Positions 24,113 to 31,778 of a stretch of DNA of 64,000 bases are shown piece by piece (positions within the stretch are counted from its first letter, which is position 1; each line of letters begins with the position of its first letter). The translations under genes and the position numbers were made by a program. Source of the stretch: CAKKQX01 sp963734595 (GTDB taxonomy: Bacteria; Pseudomonadota; Gammaproteobacteria; Burkholderiales; SG8-41); the NCBI GenBank assembly GCA_963734595.1, contig CAVTHV010000029.1, positions 248,001 to 312,000 on the forward strand, in the 5' to 3' direction. The notes beneath the pieces were generated by a model that ran no database searches, was not told where the DNA came from, and worked only from the letters and a program-made list of their open reading frames with translations.

Positions 24113-24434
24113 TCAGTCCTCGCCGACTATGCCGGTGGTGATGGGCATCCTGACGTAAAACAGGCGCAGCTTTTCCGCTTTCAGCAGCGCGATCAGTTCG
24201 CCGGCCTGTTTTCCGTCCAGCACGAACTCGATCTCGACCGGCTGGTCGCCGGCCAGCTCGAAAAAACCCTCTTCGTGCAGCACGCGGTGCCGCCCGTAGC
24301 CCGCAGATCGCGCGCAGCGCGGTGCCGCCCGGCACGCCGAGCGCTTTCGCGCGCTCGAGCAGCCATTCGTAGAGCAGCTTGCCGTCGTGTTTCTGGAATT
24401 CGGTGACGTAGAACCTGAGGCAGATGCGTTCCAT
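24113..24434 (-). CDS. DUF190 family protein, one frameshift
   Basis: About 106 residues after correcting an extra base near 24300: MERICLRFYVTEFQKHDGKL, then LLERAKALGVPGGTALRAI and a C-terminal ferredoxin-like half with EIEFVLDGKQAGELI and VRMPITTG. This is the PII-like DUF190 family, which is often encoded next to crcB, as seen here with a 14-base gap. It may modulate or sense conditions for the fluoride channel, but no biochemical role is established. Confidence 0.85.
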
Positions 24435-24448
24435 ATGGGCTCCTAGAT

Positions 24449-24832
24449 CTAAAGATGCAGCGCCTTGACGGTCATGATGCCCAGCATGGTGGCCAGAATG
24501 GAGCCCAGCAGATGCGATCCGATCAGCACCGCGCCCCACGCGTACTGGGCACGCGCCAACAGCGCCACCGACTCGGCGGAAAACGTGGAAAAGGTGGTGA
24601 GGCCGCCGAGAAAACCGGTGATGATGAGCAGCCGCGCTTCGGGCGGCAATCCCGCGTGCTGGGTGAAGTACTCGACCGCCATGCCGATCAGGTAGCCGCC
24701 GGTCACGTTGGCGACCAGCGTGCCCAGCGGCACCGTCGGAAACAGCGGGTTGAGCAGGATGCCGAGCCACCAGCGCAGCCAGGCGCCGAGCGCCGCACCC
24801 ACCCCGACCGCGACAAATCCGGTTGGATTCAA
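24449..24832 (-). CDS. crcB: fluoride efflux channel CrcB
   Basis: A 127-residue protein with four transmembrane segments. LGAWLRWWLGI in the first helix region, LVANVTGGYLIG with its conserved Asn and GG pair, and GFLGGLTTFSTFS, the TM3 break with the phenylalanine-box residues, are diagnostic of Fluc/CrcB channels. The channel lets fluoride leave the cytoplasm. No fluoride riboswitch could be recognised in the upstream sequence, which is occupied by a nonamer repeat. A DUF190 gene follows. Confidence 0.95.
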   Translation of the reverse strand: MNPTGFVAVGVGAALGAWLRWWLGILLNPLFPTVPLGTLVANVTGGYLIGMAVEYFTQHAGLPPEARLLIITGFLGGLTTFSTFSAESVALLARAQYAWGAVLIGSHLLGSILATMLGIMTVKALHL

Positions 24833-24867
24833 ATTCTCTCCTCTTCTATAACTGCCAATTCAACAGC

Positions 24868-25075
24868 ATGAACGCAAAGGACGCAAAGGCTCGCAAAGGA
24901 AAAAAATCAAAGCATAGACACAGAGGACACAGAGGACACAAAGGTAAAACAAATAACGAACAATCATATTTGACGCCAAGCTTCGCATGCAGCGTACGTG
25001 ACTATTGCATTTGTGAAATCTTGTGTCCTCGTGCTTTGTCCTTTGTGTCCTTCGTGTCATCGCTTTTCAGTTTTT
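24868..25075. repeat. nonamer-repeat palindromic element, copy 1 (right of moaE)
   Basis: Three GCAAAGGAC-like nonamers (24868-24899) precede a left arm at 24904-24944 (AAATCAAAGCATAGACAC then GGACACAGA units). After about 75 bases of unrelated-looking AT-richer sequence comes a right arm at 25021-25075 of the complementary pyrimidine-rich units, ending TCATCGCTTTTCAGTTTT. Positions 25037-25074 are the exact reverse complement of 25981-26018, and 24904-24921 matches the end of the second copy. The element can fold as a long hairpin and lies immediately before the moaE stop. Confidence 0.85.
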
Positions 25076-25080
25076 AACTT

Positions 25081-25539
25081 TCACCCCTTGAGCCGCCAAC
25101 GCTCCGCCGCGACATCGTCGCTTTCGCGCGCATCGACCCAGCGCGCGCCCGTGCCGGTTTTCTCTTTTTTCCAGAACGGCGCGCGCGTCTTGAGGTAATC
25201 CATGATGAACTCGCACGCCGCGAACGCGTCGCCGCGGTGCCCGCCGGTCACGATCACCAGCACGATCTGGTCGAGCGGCTTGAGCGTGCCGACGCGGTGG
25301 ATCACCAGCGCGTCGAGCACGTTCCAGCGCGCACGCGCCTGGCCGATGATGTCCTCGATGGATTTCTCGGTCATGCCGGGATAATGCTCGAGCGTCATCT
25401 CCGACACCGCATCGCCGTCGTTGACGTCGCGCACCACGCCGATGAAGCTCGCGATCGCGCCGATCTTCGGATTGCCGCGGCGCAGCGCGGCGATTTCGGC
25501 GCTGATGTCGAAGTCTTCTGTTTGTACCCGGACCGTCAT
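25081..25539 (-). CDS. moaE: molybdopterin synthase catalytic subunit MoaE
   Basis: An intact 152-residue protein. With MoaD it inserts two sulfurs into precursor Z to give molybdopterin. FIGVVRDVNDGDAV, LEHYPGMTEKSI, VIHRVGTLKPLD, GGHRGDAFAACEFIMDYLK and APFWKKE contain the conserved Arg and Lys residues (K117 and K124/K125 region) that contact the MoaD tail and substrate. It follows moaD on the same strand and is flanked by inverted copies of one repeat element. Confidence 0.96.
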   Translation of the reverse strand: MTVRVQTEDFDISAEIAALRRGNPKIGAIASFIGVVRDVNDGDAVSEMTLEHYPGMTEKSIEDIIGQARARWNVLDALVIHRVGTLKPLDQIVLVIVTGGHRGDAFAACEFIMDYLKTRAPFWKKEKTGTGARWVDARESDDVAAERWRLKG

Positions 25540-25566
25540 TTATTCAAAACCGTCAAGAAAACCTTA

Positions 25567-25667
25567 AGCCACAGAGAACACAGAGATCCAGAAAAATCAA
25601 AACCAGGATCAAAATCTTTCCGCCTTATCATTTAGCTTTCTCTGTGTTCTCTGTGCTCTCTGTGGCT
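25567..25667. repeat. short CACAGAGAA-type inverted repeat between moaE and moaD
   Basis: A left arm at 25567-25585 (AGCCACAGAGAACACAGAG) and a right arm at 25640-25667 that contains its complement with one extra nonamer unit (CTCTGTGTTCTCTGTG then CTCTCTGTGGCT) enclose 54 bases. It is a smaller relative of the two larger nonamer elements on either side. It ends 11 bases before the moaD stop. Confidence 0.75.
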
Positions 25668-25677
25668 AATAGCTCTT

Positions 25678-25935
25678 TCAACCGCCGGTGACCGGCGGGA
25701 AAAACGCGATCTCGTCACCGTCGGCGATGCGGCGTATCGCCCCGGCCGCCATGTCCTGGTTGACCGCGGCGCGCACGGCGCTGCCCGGCGCCAGTTCCTG
25801 CGCCCACGCGCCGCCGCGCGCAACGAGCAGCGCGCGCAGGCCGTCGAGGTCCCTGACCTTGGCCGACAATTCGATCTGCTCCGAACCGGTGCCCAGCGTT
25901 TCGCGCAGCCTTGCAAAATAAAGCACAGTAATCAT
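25678..25935 (-). CDS. moaD: molybdopterin synthase sulfur carrier subunit MoaD
   Basis: A small ubiquitin-like protein of 85 residues (MITVLYFARLRETLG) that ends in the obligatory Gly-Gly (FFPPVTGG), the site of adenylation and thiocarboxylation. It donates sulfur to MoaE. Length and ending are normal for the family. MoaD and MoaE genes are separated by a 138-bp gap containing an inverted repeat. Confidence 0.95.
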   Translation of the reverse strand: MITVLYFARLRETLGTGSEQIELSAKVRDLDGLRALLVARGGAWAQELAPGSAVRAAVNQDMAAGAIRRIADGDEIAFFPPVTGG

Positions 25936-25980
25936 GGTGTTAGCTTACACCTGCGGGGGTGAGTTTCCAAGAGAAAAAAC

Positions 25981-26159
25981 AAAACTGAAAAGCGATGACA
26001 CGAAGGACACAAAGGACACAGAGGACACGAAGGTAAGAACCAAATTATCAAACAAATTAATCCACTCAGACTCACGCAGTTCGAAGTCACGATAGTTAAA
26101 TATGTCGTTAAAGCTTTTCCTCCGTGTCCTCTGTGTCCTTCGTGTCTATGCTTTGATTT
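25981..26159. repeat. nonamer-repeat palindromic element, copy 2, inverted relative to copy 1
   Basis: The left arm 25981-26034 (AAAACTGAAAAGCGATGA then GGACACAAA/GGACACAGA units) and right arm 26115-26159 (complementary units, ending TCTATGCTTTGATTT) bracket about 80 bases of AT-rich sequence. The outer 38 bases (25981-26018) are exactly complementary to 25037-25074. The two copies therefore stand in opposite orientation around moaE and moaD. The right arm overlaps the 3' end of mobB (stop at 26108). Confidence 0.85.
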
Positions 26160-26674
26160 GGCTTTTCTTCGCGTCGCTGTTTTGACAACCCAACCTGCTT
26201 CAGCACGAATTCCGCGATCTTCTCCGCATCGTTGAGATCGAACTGCTGCAGTCTCGTTTCCACCGGCTCGTCGCTGGCGATGGCGACGATGTGCTCGTCG
26301 TGCGGGTGCAGCAGCGGCTCGCCGACCGAAGCGCGGTAAACCTCGAGCTTGGGCATCGGTTCGTGCTTGAAACCCTCGACCAGCACCAGATCACACGGCG
26401 AGAGGTGCCGCATCTGCTGCTGCAGATCGGGCTGGGGCGCGCCACGCAGTTCGTGCATCAGCACCCAGCGCCGCGACGATGTCGCCAGCACCTCGCTGCA
26501 ACCGGCATGGCGATGGCGGTACGTGTCCTTGCCCGGCGTGTCCACGTCGAAGGTGTGATGCGTATGCTTGATCAGCGACACCGTGAGCCCGCGCTGCGTG
26601 AACAGCGGAATCAGTTTTTCGATCAGCGTCGTCTTGCCGCTGCCGGAATAACCGGCAAATCCGAATACCTTCAC
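26108..26674 (-). CDS. mobB: molybdopterin-guanine dinucleotide biosynthesis protein MobB
   Basis: A GTP-binding adaptor for molybdopterin guanine dinucleotide synthesis. It begins with GTG at 26674 and has a Walker A motif GYSGSGKTT (residues 8-16), IKHTHHTFDVDTPGKD, CDLVLVEGFK (Walker B region) and VAIASDEP. The 188-residue length is slightly above the usual 165-175: the last 14 residues (SIDTKDTEDTEEKL) are encoded by the nonamer repeat, which appears to have replaced or extended the original C terminus. Between modC and moaD on the same strand. Confidence 0.93.
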   Translation of the reverse strand: MKVFGFAGYSGSGKTTLIEKLIPLFTQRGLTVSLIKHTHHTFDVDTPGKDTYRHRHAGCSEVLATSSRRWVLMHELRGAPQPDLQQQMRHLSPCDLVLVEGFKHEPMPKLEVYRASVGEPLLHPHDEHIVAIASDEPVETRLQQFDLNDAEKIAEFVLKQVGLSKQRREEKPNQSIDTKDTEDTEEKL

Positions 26675-26685
26675 CTGATGCTCCA

Positions 26686-26722
26686 GTAATCCGTTGTTTT
26701 ATAAAGATATTTTGTATATCTG
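26686..26722 (+). repeat. AT-rich short motif, copy 3
   Basis: GTAATCCGTTGTTTTATAAA followed by GATATTTTG and TATATCTG. It sits between mobB and modC, ending 11 bases before the mobB start when read on the coding strand. Its first 15 bases equal those of the copy at 19628. Confidence 0.5.
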
Positions 26723-26774
26723 GCGATGCGATCTGCGATGATACCGTGGTCCGGAGCAGGCGTCACCGCCCTGT

Positions 26775-27863
26775 CTACACATAGCCCACGCTGTGGCGGT
26801 CGAGCGACACCGCCTTGACCAGCGCATAGACTTCCTTCCCCGGCGCCAGCGCCAGATCGTCGACGGAACGCCGCGTCACGCGCGCCAGCAGCGGCGTGCC
26901 CGCGATATCGATGCGCACGTCGACCGCGGCCTCTTCCGCATGTGAAATCTGCGTGATGCGCCCGCTCAGCACGTTGAGAAAACTCACCTGCTGCGGCCGC
27001 TGCAGCGCGATTGCCACGTCGCGCGCGCGGATGCGCACGCGCACCGGCTCGCCGACCAGCGCATCGAGGTTGGCCACGAACAACTGCCCGCCGGCGAACT
27101 CGAGCCGCGTCAGCTGGTAGTCGAGGTCCTGCGCCGCCACCCGCGCCGCGATCACCGCGCCCGCTTCGAACCGCCCGGTGTACGGCGCGAGATCGAGCCG
27201 GCTCATGATTTCGCTGACCGGCCCCGCCGCTACCGCCTTGCCTTGAGAGAGCACGACCATCGTGTCCGCCAGCCGCGTCACCTCCTCGATGGCATGGCTG
27301 ACGTAAATGATCGGGATCCTGAACTCGTCGCGCAGGCGCTCGATGTATTGCAGCACCTCGCCTTTGCGAAAGTTGTCGAGCGCGGCGAGCGGCTCGTCGA
27401 GCAGCAGCAGCCGCGGACTCGCCAGCAGCGCCCGCCCGATCGCGACCCTTTGCTTCTCGCCGCCCGACAGCGCCCCCGGCCGGCGCTCCAGAAGATGCTC
27501 GAGGCCGAGCAGTTCGACCACCTGATCGAGATGAACGTAGCGCTCCGCAGCCGGCGTCAGCGCATGGCCGTAGAGCAGATTGCGCCGCACCGTCAGGTGC
27601 GGAAACAGCCGCCCTTCCTGGAACACGTAGCCGACCCGGCGGTGCTCGGCGGCAATATCCACGCCGCCAGCGCTGTCGAACAGGCGCTTGCCGTCGATTT
27701 CGATAGTGCCGCGATCGGGCCGCATCAGACCGGCGATCATGTTGACGAGCGAAGTCTTGCCCGAGCCCGAGCGTCCGAACAATGCCGTGACGCGGGCCTC
27801 GGTCGCAAACGCCACCTGGATATGGAATGCGCCCAGCCGGCGTTCGATGTCAATCCCGATCAT
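26775..27863 (-). CDS. modC: molybdate ABC transporter ATP-binding protein ModC
   Basis: An intact 362-residue ATPase. Walker A is GRSGSGKTS (residues 30-38), the Q-loop GYVFQEGRLFPH, the ABC signature LSGGEKQRVAIGRAL, Walker B LLLLDEPLAALD, and the switch histidine is in YVSHAIEEV. A C-terminal Mop/TOBE domain (about 290-355) is typical of ModC and binds oxyanion as a feedback signal. Its start overlaps the modB stop by 14 bases, so the two are coupled. It energises molybdate import with ModA and ModB. Confidence 0.96.
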   Translation of the reverse strand: MIGIDIERRLGAFHIQVAFATEARVTALFGRSGSGKTSLVNMIAGLMRPDRGTIEIDGKRLFDSAGGVDIAAEHRRVGYVFQEGRLFPHLTVRRNLLYGHALTPAAERYVHLDQVVELLGLEHLLERRPGALSGGEKQRVAIGRALLASPRLLLLDEPLAALDNFRKGEVLQYIERLRDEFRIPIIYVSHAIEEVTRLADTMVVLSQGKAVAAGPVSEIMSRLDLAPYTGRFEAGAVIAARVAAQDLDYQLTRLEFAGGQLFVANLDALVGEPVRVRIRARDVAIALQRPQQVSFLNVLSGRITQISHAEEAAVDVRIDIAGTPLLARVTRRSVDDLALAPGKEVYALVKAVSLDRHSVGYV

Positions 27864-28548
27864 CTCTGCCCTTCAGTCGTCGCGTCGCCCGCCGCGCCAG
27901 CACCTCGGAAAAAAACAGCGCGGCAAGCGAAAGCACGATGGCGATGACGCTCAAGCGCAGCGCCTGGGCATCGCCATCCGGAACCTGGGTGAAGGTGTAG
28001 ATCGCGAGCGGCAGCGTGCGGGTTTCCCCGGGGATGTTCGACACGAAGGTGATGGTGGCGCCGAACTCGCCGAGGCTGCGCGCAAACGACAGCAACATGC
28101 CGGTGATGATGCCCGGCAGCATCAGCGGCAACGTGACCGTCATGAACACCACGACGGCACCGGCGCCGAGCGTGCGCGCCGCGGCCTCCAGTTTCTCGTC
28201 GACCGCTTCGAGCGACAGGCGGATCGCGCGCACCATCAGCGGGAATCCCATGATGGCGGCGGCGAGCGCCGCGCCGGTCCAGCGGAACGAGAACACGATG
28301 CCGAGATATTGTTCCAGGAATGCGCCCAGCGGGCCGCGCCGGCCAAGCAGCAGCAACAGAAAGTAGCCGATCACCACCGGCGGCAGCACCAGCGGCAGAT
28401 GCACCGCCGCGTCGATCACGCTCTTGCCGGGAAAACGGCAGCGCGCGAGCATCATTGCCGCAGCCAGCGCCGGCGGCAGGCTGCCCGCGACGCTCCACAG
28501 CGCAACCTTGACGCTGAGCCGAAGAACCTCCCATTCCTCGGGTGTCAT
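27850..28548 (-). CDS. modB: molybdate ABC transporter permease ModB
   Basis: An intact permease of about 232 residues with five or six hydrophobic segments (LWSVAGSLPPALAAAMML; LVLPPVVIGYFLLLLLG) and the EAA loop EAAARTLGAGAVVVF that docks to ModC; ARSLGEFGATITF is the characteristic ModB motif. I place the start at the ATG at 28548 (MTPEEWEVLRLS); an alternative ATG three codons upstream (28557) lies inside a small intercistronic hairpin. It follows modA by 14 bases. Confidence 0.94.
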   Translation of the reverse strand: MTPEEWEVLRLSVKVALWSVAGSLPPALAAAMMLARCRFPGKSVIDAAVHLPLVLPPVVIGYFLLLLLGRRGPLGAFLEQYLGIVFSFRWTGAALAAAIMGFPLMVRAIRLSLEAVDEKLEAAARTLGAGAVVVFMTVTLPLMLPGIITGMLLSFARSLGEFGATITFVSNIPGETRTLPLAIYTFTQVPDGDAQALRLSVIAIVLSLAALFFSEVLARRATRRLKGRDDRD

Positions 28549-28553
28549 GAGTA

Positions 28554-28571
28554 CCATACTTGTTAGTATGG
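28554..28571. other. intercistronic hairpin between modA and modB
   Basis: CCATAC (28554-28559) and GTATGG (28566-28571) can pair around a six-base loop. The stem covers the last codons of modA and the first possible ATG of modB. It might favour the downstream modB start or reduce modBC relative to modA; it is too short to be sure. Confidence 0.35.
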
Positions 28572-29336
28572 CATGAAGCCGTGTTTCCTGAAGATTCCCC
28601 TCGCTTGCGCGGAATTGAGGAACTCGAAGAACATCGATGCGCCGGGGTCGCTCGCCCCTTTGAGCAGCGCTGCAGGATAGACGATGGGCGGATGGGTTTG
28701 CGCAGGGAACACCGCGACGATGCGCACCTTCCTGTCTGCCGCAGCATCGGTGCGATAAACGATGCCCAGCGGCGCCTCGCCGCGCGACACGAAGTTGAGC
28801 GCGGCCCTCACGTTCTCGGCGCGCGCGATTTTGCCGGCGACCGACGACCATACGCCCAGTTTTTCGAGCGCGGCCTTCGCGTACTTGCCGGCAGGCACGT
28901 AATCGGGATCGGCCATTGCCAGCCGCCCCCCGCCGAGCAGGGTCACGAGCGGGAATCCCGGCTTGATTTCCACCGATGCTTTGCTGTCCGCCGGCGCGAT
29001 CAGCACTATCTCGTTGCGCAGCAGATTGACGCGGGAGTCGGGCCGGATCAGGCCGCGCTTTTCGACGTAATCCATCCAGTCACGGTCGGCCGAAATAAAA
29101 ATGTCGGCGGGCGCGCCGTTTTCGATCTGCCGGGCGAGCGCCGAGCTGCCGGCATAGGAAATCGAGATTTTCCCGCCCTGCGGCAGCGGGTACTGCCCGG
29201 ACACCTCATCCAGCGCATTCTTGAGACTGGCCGCCGCCAGCACCGTGAGGTTCTGGGCGCCGGCCGTGGCCGTGAAGAGCATAAGACAAGCGGCCGCCAC
29301 AATTGCGCGCCATACGGTTGTCGACGATCTGGGCAT
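28563..29336 (-). CDS. modA: molybdate ABC transporter substrate-binding protein ModA
   Basis: An intact 257-residue periplasmic protein with a signal peptide (MPRSSTTVWRAIVAAACLML, cleavage after TAGA). The molybdate-binding motif AAASLKNALDEV, SYAGSSALARQI, NGAPADIFISAD and the C-terminal GIVYRTDA are standard ModA. It captures molybdate or tungstate for ModB and ModC. A 76-base gap follows tupC, so the mod genes may be read through from the tup genes or have their own promoter. Confidence 0.95.
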   Translation of the reverse strand: MPRSSTTVWRAIVAAACLMLFTATAGAQNLTVLAAASLKNALDEVSGQYPLPQGGKISISYAGSSALARQIENGAPADIFISADRDWMDYVEKRGLIRPDSRVNLLRNEIVLIAPADSKASVEIKPGFPLVTLLGGGRLAMADPDYVPAGKYAKAALEKLGVWSSVAGKIARAENVRAALNFVSRGEAPLGIVYRTDAAADRKVRIVAVFPAQTHPPIVYPAALLKGASDPGASMFFEFLNSAQARGIFRKHGFMPY

Positions 29337-29412
29337 ATTCAGATTTTAACCCACGTAGGGATGCCATTCCGGACCATCGGCTTCGCCGTCGCCTTAGGCG
29401 GGCCGGGCACAA

Positions 29413-30077
29413 TCAGCCGGACCGTTTCCTGATGACACCGTCTTCGAGCCACAGGCGCACCACACCTTCGAGTGCGATCAGCTCCTGGTCATGACAGGCA
29501 ACGATGACGGTACGACCCTCGTCGCGCAGCTGCGCAAGGAGCGCGAGTGTCTGCGCGCGCCCCTCGCGGTCGAGATTGCTCGTCGGTTCGTCGAGCAGCA
29601 TGAGGTCCGGATGCAGCGCGCGCACGCGCGCCAGCGCCGCGCGCTGCTTCTCCCCGCCCGAGAGCTTCGCCGGTGGCGTACCGCGCTGCGCCTGTAGCCC
29701 GGCCCAGGCGATCGCCTCCTCCACCCGCCGTGCGCGCTCGTCCGCCGGCACGCCCCGGCATCTGAGGCCGTATTCCAGGTTGTGCCGCAGGCTGGTGTGG
29801 AACAGGTAGGGATGCTGGTGGACATACACGATGGACCGGCGCAGCCGCTCGCGGCCGGCACCTCTCACCGATGGCCTCACCGCGAAATCGCATTTCGCCT
29901 CGTCTCCGCTGATTCCAGCCCCGCGAGAATGCGCAGCAGCGTGGTCTTGCCGCAACCGTTCGGTCCCGTGAGCACGTACGTGCGCCCCTCTTCGATAGCG
30001 AGGCGCTCGATCGCGAATATCCGGCGCGCACCAAAGGACTTGTGCAGGTTCGAAAGGACGAGCAGTGGCGCGCTCAC
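29413..30077 (-). CDS. tupC: tungstate ABC transporter ATP-binding protein (TupC-like), frameshifted
   Basis: An ABC ATPase of about 220 residues after removal of two bases near 29860-29900. The N-terminal half reads SNLHKSFGARRIFAIERL with Walker A GPNGCGKTT; the C-terminal half has the Q-loop VHQHPYLF, signature LSGGEKQRAALAR, Walker B LMLLDEPTSNLD and ACHDQELI. It begins with a GTG that overlaps the tupB stop (GTGA). It lacks a TOBE domain, in contrast to ModC, which fits TupC. Assigned from its operon with TupB and TupA. Confidence 0.9.
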
Positions 30078-30770
30078 CGCAGGCCTCCCTTGCCCTGAAG
30101 CAGGGCCAGTGCAACGTTGACGCCGAGCGCCGCGACCATCAGCACCAGGCCAAGCGCGATCCCTTGCGCGAAATCGCCCTTGCTGGTCTCGAGCGCGATC
30201 GCGGTGGGAATATTGCGCGTCAGGCCCTCGATGTTGCCGCCGACCATGACCGCGCAGCCGACCTCGGAGACCACGCGCCCGAAGCCGTTCACCACGGCCG
30301 CCAGCACGCCAAAACGCACCTCCCACAACGTGGTAAGCGAGGCGTGGAGGCGGCTTGCACCCAGGCAGCGGGCGGTCTCATAGACGCGCGCATCGGCGCC
30401 CTGCACCGCCGAAATCGTGAACACGACAAGGATCGGCAGCGCGATCATCATGTAGCCGGAGATGATTGCAGTCGGCGTGAACAGCAGCTCGAGCTCGCCG
30501 AAGGGGCCGCGTCGCGACAGCATCAGGTAGATCAGCAGGCCGATCACCACCGTCGGGAAGGACAGCAGCGCCTGCACCAGAACCACCAGGACGCGCTGCC
30601 CGGGAAAGTGCCGCTTGGCGAGCAGAAAGCCAAGCGCAATCGACGGCGGCGCGATCAGCGTGATCGCAACCACCGAGGTCCACAGCGAAAGCCAGATGGC
30701 CTCCAGGAGCCTCGGATCGCCCGCTGAGCAGCAGCTCGAAGGCGCGCCGCGTCGGCTCCAGCAGGTCCAT
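30074..30770 (-). CDS. tupB: tungstate ABC transporter permease (TupB-like), one frameshift
   Basis: A permease of 231 residues after one base is removed near 30718. The hydrophobic segments include VAITLIAPPSIALGFLLA and VLVVLVQALLSFPTVVIGL; the coupling loop is ETARCLGASRLHASLTTL, and RVVSEVGCAVMVGGNI is typical of TupB. It starts six bases after tupA and overlaps tupC by four bases, so tupABC form a tight operon. Confidence 0.92.
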
Positions 30771-30776
30771 TCCCGC

Positions 30777-31577
30777 CTATTTCTTGTAGTCGGGGAAGAA
30801 CAGTTGCGCGCCCTTCGGCTTGAACCCGGCGATCGCCTTCTGTCCCTCGTCCGAGGTCAGCCATTCGATGAACGCCATGGCGCCGTCGTAGTTCACGCCC
30901 GGATAGCGCTTGGGATTGACCGCGATCACGCCGTACGGATTGAGCAGGTTGGGTGAACCCTCCACCATGATCTCGAGGCCGGTCTTGTCCTTGTAGGTGG
31001 CGTAGGTCGCGCGGTCGGTGAGCGTATAGGCCTTCTTTTCGCCCGCCACGTTGAGCGTCTGGCCCATGCCCTGGCCGATCGCCAGGTAGTTGGGGCCTTT
31101 CGGGTCGACACCGAGTTCCTTCCAGAACGCGAGCTCTTTCTTGTTCGTCCCGGAATCATCGCCGCGGGAAATGAAGATGGCGCCCGATTGCCTGATCTTC
31201 TTCAGGGCGGCGAGCGCATCTTTCGTGCCCCGGATGCCGGCGGGATCGGAGTGCGGACCGACGATCACGAAATCGTTGTACATCAGGTCGCGGCGGTTGA
31301 CGCCGTAGCCCTCGGCGACGAACTTGTCCTCGGCGGCGCGCGCATGCACCATCAGCACGTCGACGTCGCCGTTCTCGCCGAGCTTGATCGCGTTGCCGGT
31401 GCCCACCGCCGTGTAGCGGACCTTGCAGCCGCACTTCGCTTCGTACTTCGGCAGCAGGTACTTGAGCAGACCGGAATTGTCCGTGCTCGTGGTGGTGGCC
31501 ATCTTGAGGTCCTTCGCGCCGGCTGAAACGGCGACAGCAAGCATCAGGACGAACAACAGCCTCTGGATTAATGTCAC
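30777..31577 (-). CDS. tupA: tungstate ABC transporter substrate-binding protein TupA
   Basis: An intact 266-residue periplasmic protein with a signal peptide (MTLIQRLLFVLMLAVAVSAG). Immediately after cleavage comes the TTTS signature (MATTTSTDNSGLL) that in TupA proteins contacts tungstate, then VGTGNAIKLGENGDVDVLM and ISRGDDSGTNKKEL. TupA binds tungstate with much higher affinity than molybdate. First gene of the tup operon, divergent from a ModE-type regulator 200 bases away. Beside a formate dehydrogenase cluster this suggests a tungsten-capable FDH. Confidence 0.95.
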   Translation of the reverse strand: MTLIQRLLFVLMLAVAVSAGAKDLKMATTTSTDNSGLLKYLLPKYEAKCGCKVRYTAVGTGNAIKLGENGDVDVLMVHARAAEDKFVAEGYGVNRRDLMYNDFVIVGPHSDPAGIRGTKDALAALKKIRQSGAIFISRGDDSGTNKKELAFWKELGVDPKGPNYLAIGQGMGQTLNVAGEKKAYTLTDRATYATYKDKTGLEIMVEGSPNLLNPYGVIAVNPKRYPGVNYDGAMAFIEWLTSDEGQKAIAGFKPKGAQLFFPDYKK

Positions 31578-31758
31578 GACAGTTCTCCTCTTATGAACGC
31601 GTCAGTTTTCGACGACGCGGGTCTGGTAAAAAATCGGTCGATCGCGCGGCCTCACCGAATGCGGGCGGCATGTCCGCCATCGGCCTGCTTTATGCTTTAT
31701 TCATCATATTTGGCGAAGGCCGGCGTTGCATTCTATTCGGTTCACCGACGAAATCATA

Positions 31759-31778
31759 ATATGCTATAAATAACATAT
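31759..31778. promoter_or_regulatory. candidate ModE-type operator
   Basis: ATATGCTATAAATAACATAT is a near-perfect 20-base palindrome (ATATG, then TAT, with the mirrored half), AT-rich like ModE and TunR sites. It abuts the regulator's start codon and lies about 180 bases from tupA, in the shared divergent region. Autoregulation of the regulator and control of tupABC by oxyanion are inferred. Confidence 0.6.

Noticed and set aside
24833..24870. Fluoride riboswitch upstream of crcB
   Set aside because: No crcB-motif sequence could be found; the region is nonamer repeat.
24868..26159. CRISPR array
   Set aside because: Units are nine bases without unique spacers, arranged as inverted arms, and no cas gene is present.
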